Shown here: in pieces, positions 62,479 to 64,000 of the stretch
Position numbering within the stretch: position 1 is the stretch's first letter
Layout of the letters: each line of letters begins with the position of its first letter
The notes under the pieces: generated by a model
The model's input: the letters and a program-made list of their open reading frames with translations, nothing else
Databases searched by the model: none
Told to the model about the DNA's origin: nothing
NCBI RefSeq assembly: GCF_002160325.1
Contig: NZ_NFKJ01000013.1
Location: 1 to 64,000, forward strand
Source of the DNA: Lachnoclostridium sp. An181
GTDB taxonomy: Bacteria > Bacillota > Clostridia > Lachnospirales > Lachnospiraceae
Direction of reading: 5' to 3'
DNA: 64,000 bases
Program-made: the position numbers and the translations under genes

Positions 62479-64000
62479 TTATCTTTGTTTTCTCTTTACA
62501 GCAATAACTGCCGCTGCTGCAAGCGCCATAAGTCCTGCCATTGCCGCTGCTGCCTGGCTGTCTCCTGTTTTTGCAGATTTTATCTTATCTTTGCCGCTGT
62601 TGAAAACGGCATTTTCTTTATCAGCTGTATGAACTACAGCAGATGTATCTGCATTTACCACAGTTCTACCACTGTTTTCAGACGGCTGTTTCTTTTCACC
62701 CGATGTCAGCCTTGCAATTGCCCCTTCCAGTTCTGCCACGGATGTATCTACCATCTCCTGCGTTGCATTTTCATCTGCGATCACTTCTTTTGCCTCTGCA
62801 AGCGCTGTTCGCATTGCTGCAAAGTCTTTTTCTTCATAATCAACCGCACGGAAGGTTTCTGCCAGGGATATCAATTCTTCCAAAGCACTCTTGTCCGGAA
62901 TCTTCTGCAGTTTTGACGCTGCCAAAAGCAATTCCTTCCACGCACTGTCCACTTCATCCTGCATTGCATCTTGATCTTCAAGTACTGCTTTTGCCTCTGC
63001 GAGCGCCTTTGTGAATTCTTGCTTTCCATTCTCCAGATATTCTTCCAGTTTCAGGCTTTCTGTAAACAAAATCACTTTTTTCAGGTCTGTCTTGTCGCCT
63101 TGCTTAAAAGACAGGTACTGCATTGCCTCGATAAGTGCCTTCCAGCTTTCATCAATGTCAGCCTGTGTAACGGATGTATCGCCTGCCTTTACGGCATCGA
63201 GAACTTCTTTTGCGTGGTTCAGAGCTTTCTCGAATCTTTTTCTCACAGAATCCACCACTTTATCTGTATCTGCAGTTTTTGCAAGCTCAATGGCATATTC
63301 CAGCACCGCTGTGGAAACGCCGGAAGGCTCTGTCTGTTCGTCCCCGACGATCACATCAAACTGTGCCTGAAGTCCTTTTGTATTGACCAGATTATATGTA
63401 TATGGCAGCTCGCTGACCACGCTTGTCCTTCCTTCCACAGAAGTATCCACACTTTCCGGTTCCCATACAGGAATTACCTGTACATCTGCCGCGCTTTCGT
63501 CATTTTCTGCCTGAATGGATGCCTTCACAAGCTTTGGCATTTCCACGGTTCCATTTACATCAATTTTCTGATCTTCAAATTCTTCGACAGACACATACTC
63601 CATCGACGCATGTCTTCTTACTCCGTTTACTTCCACTTCCCGAAGACCGATCGCATTTCCCGCCGCATTTGCATTGATGCTGTGGAAAAGGAGACGTACA
63701 TATCTTGCCTGTACCGGCACATCCAAAGTTACCGAATCTGTCGGATAAGTCGGTCCATTGTCTTCCTTAGTAATCGTATCCAGGGTGATCCATTTTGTCT
63801 TATCATTGGAAATTTGAATTTCATAATTGGTCGGGTACACCTTATTGTAATACTTCATGTTGATCTGAGAGATCAGATTTGTGTATCCTCCAAGATCCAC
63901 GATGATCCACTGTGGGCTCACTGCCCCATTTCCCTTCAAGTATCCGCTGTCCCATTTTGTATTTAGATCTCCATCCACTGCGGATTCTGGTTTTACGTTT
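62479..64000 (-). CDS. Surface protein with F5/8C domain and FIVAR-like stalk (5' end outside window)
   Basis: The reading frame is open to the window edge, so this is the last ~507 codons. It begins within an F5/8 type C domain (ESAVDGDLNTKWDSGYLKG; about 150 residues), followed by a bridging segment, the ~205-residue stalk and SAKTGD, a hydrophobic helix and KRKQR at the C terminus. The GTG at 63976-63978 is internal, since F5/8C sequence continues upstream of it. By analogy with the GH89 protein, a catalytic domain probably lies outside the window. No catalytic domain is visible here. Confidence 0.88.
   Translation of the reverse strand, partial: NVKPESAVDGDLNTKWDSGYLKGNGAVSPQWIIVDLGGYTNLISQINMKYYNKVYPTNYEIQISNDKTKWITLDTITKEDNGPTYPTDSVTLDVPVQARYVRLLFHSINANAAGNAIGLREVEVNGVRRHASMEYVSVEEFEDQKIDVNGTVEMPKLVKASIQAENDESAADVQVIPVWEPESVDTSVEGRTSVVSELPYTYNLVNTKGLQAQFDVIVGDEQTEPSGVSTAVLEYAIELAKTADTDKVVDSVRKRFEKALNHAKEVLDAVKAGDTSVTQADIDESWKALIEAMQYLSFKQGDKTDLKKVILFTESLKLEEYLENGKQEFTKALAEAKAVLEDQDAMQDEVDSAWKELLLAASKLQKIPDKSALEELISLAETFRAVDYEEKDFAAMRTALAEAKEVIADENATQEMVDTSVAELEGAIARLTSGEKKQPSENSGRTVVNADTSAVVHTADKENAVFNSGKDKIKSAKTGDSQAAAAMAGLMALAAAAVIAVKRKQR
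62704..63315 (-). repeat. Shared stalk module, copy 3
   Basis: This encodes about 204 residues starting STAVLEYAIELAKTADT, with QYLSFKQGDK, DAMQDEVDSAWKELL and FAAMRTALAEAKEV. Its last third is closest to copy 1 (DENATQE and AELEGAIA shared), while its middle is closest to copy 2 (QYLSFKQGDK and DEVDSAWK-type). Confidence 0.9.

Noticed and set aside
63976-63978. GTG as a possible start of the right-edge surface protein
   Set aside because: The frame continues upstream to the window end with F5/8C-like sequence, and no signal peptide follows the GTG.

Overview
The window looks like a chromosomal segment of a low-to-mid GC, spore-lineage Firmicute, most plausibly a gut Lachnospiraceae (Mediterraneibacter/Dorea/Blautia type). 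Reasons: the yabO-yabP-yabQ-divIC-spoIIE-tilS-hpt-ftsH order known from Bacillus and Clostridia, a CotS-type kinase, tRNA genes without encoded CCA, AGGAGG ribosome sites, a T-box before metG, and very large modular surface glycosidases with FIVAR stalks. The genus is inference. All but two protein genes (map and an araC-type gene) lie on the minus strand, as expected for the leading strand of one replichore. I see no IS element, prophage or CRISPR array.

Layout, left to right. 1-200: a terminator and two strong minus-strand promoters that fire out of the window, possibly into an rRNA operon. 0.27-3.4 kb: LysM / DUF5711 / CvpA envelope operon. 3.6-10 kb: a surface metallophosphoesterase, a YibE/F permease and a lipoprotein alkaline phosphatase, the last behind a four-repeat Pho-box-like array. 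10.1-16.3 kb: pfk-dnaX-ybaB-recR, split transketolase and an HD protein. 16.5 kb: SEC-C methionine aminopeptidase (+). 17.4-21.4 kb: heterodimeric ABC exporter with a MarR regulator and a perfect 18-bp palindrome over its promoter. 21.5-26.7 kb: response regulator, kinase, ABC ATPase and FtsX permease in one operon. 26.8-27.4 kb: four tRNA genes in two transcripts. 27.5-33.2 kb: LCP protein, GH13 amylase, FtsH. 33.2-38.3 kb: hpt, tilS, SpoIIE-like phosphatase, divIC, yabQ, yabP, S4 protein, HU. 38.5-42.7 kb: phosphohexomutase, CotS-like kinase, CCA-adding enzyme. 42.8-46.4 kb: a second two-component system preceded by a structured, duplicated-operator leader. 46.4-48 kb: DUF3793 gene behind two DtxR-like palindromes, and a zinc-ribbon membrane protein. 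48.1-54.8 kb: a 1853-residue GH89 alpha-N-acetylglucosaminidase and a divergent AraC regulator broken by a one-base frameshift in a poly-A run. 54.8-64 kb: lipase-like hydrolase, citrate synthase, rsmA-tatD-metG housekeeping, an exported EEP nuclease/phosphatase, and a third surface protein cut by the window end.

The most noteworthy signals are: (1) the GH89/araC pair with overlapping divergent promoters, an inverted repeat at the GH89 -35 and a homopolymer frameshift in the regulator; (2) three separately placed surface proteins ending in the same ~205-residue stalk and the same S-x-K-T-G-D tail; (3) the leader of the second two-component system, with two copies of a 21-bp tandem operator flanking a three-hairpin RNA candidate; (4) Pho-like and DtxR-like operator arrays that place neighbouring genes in phosphate and metal regulons.
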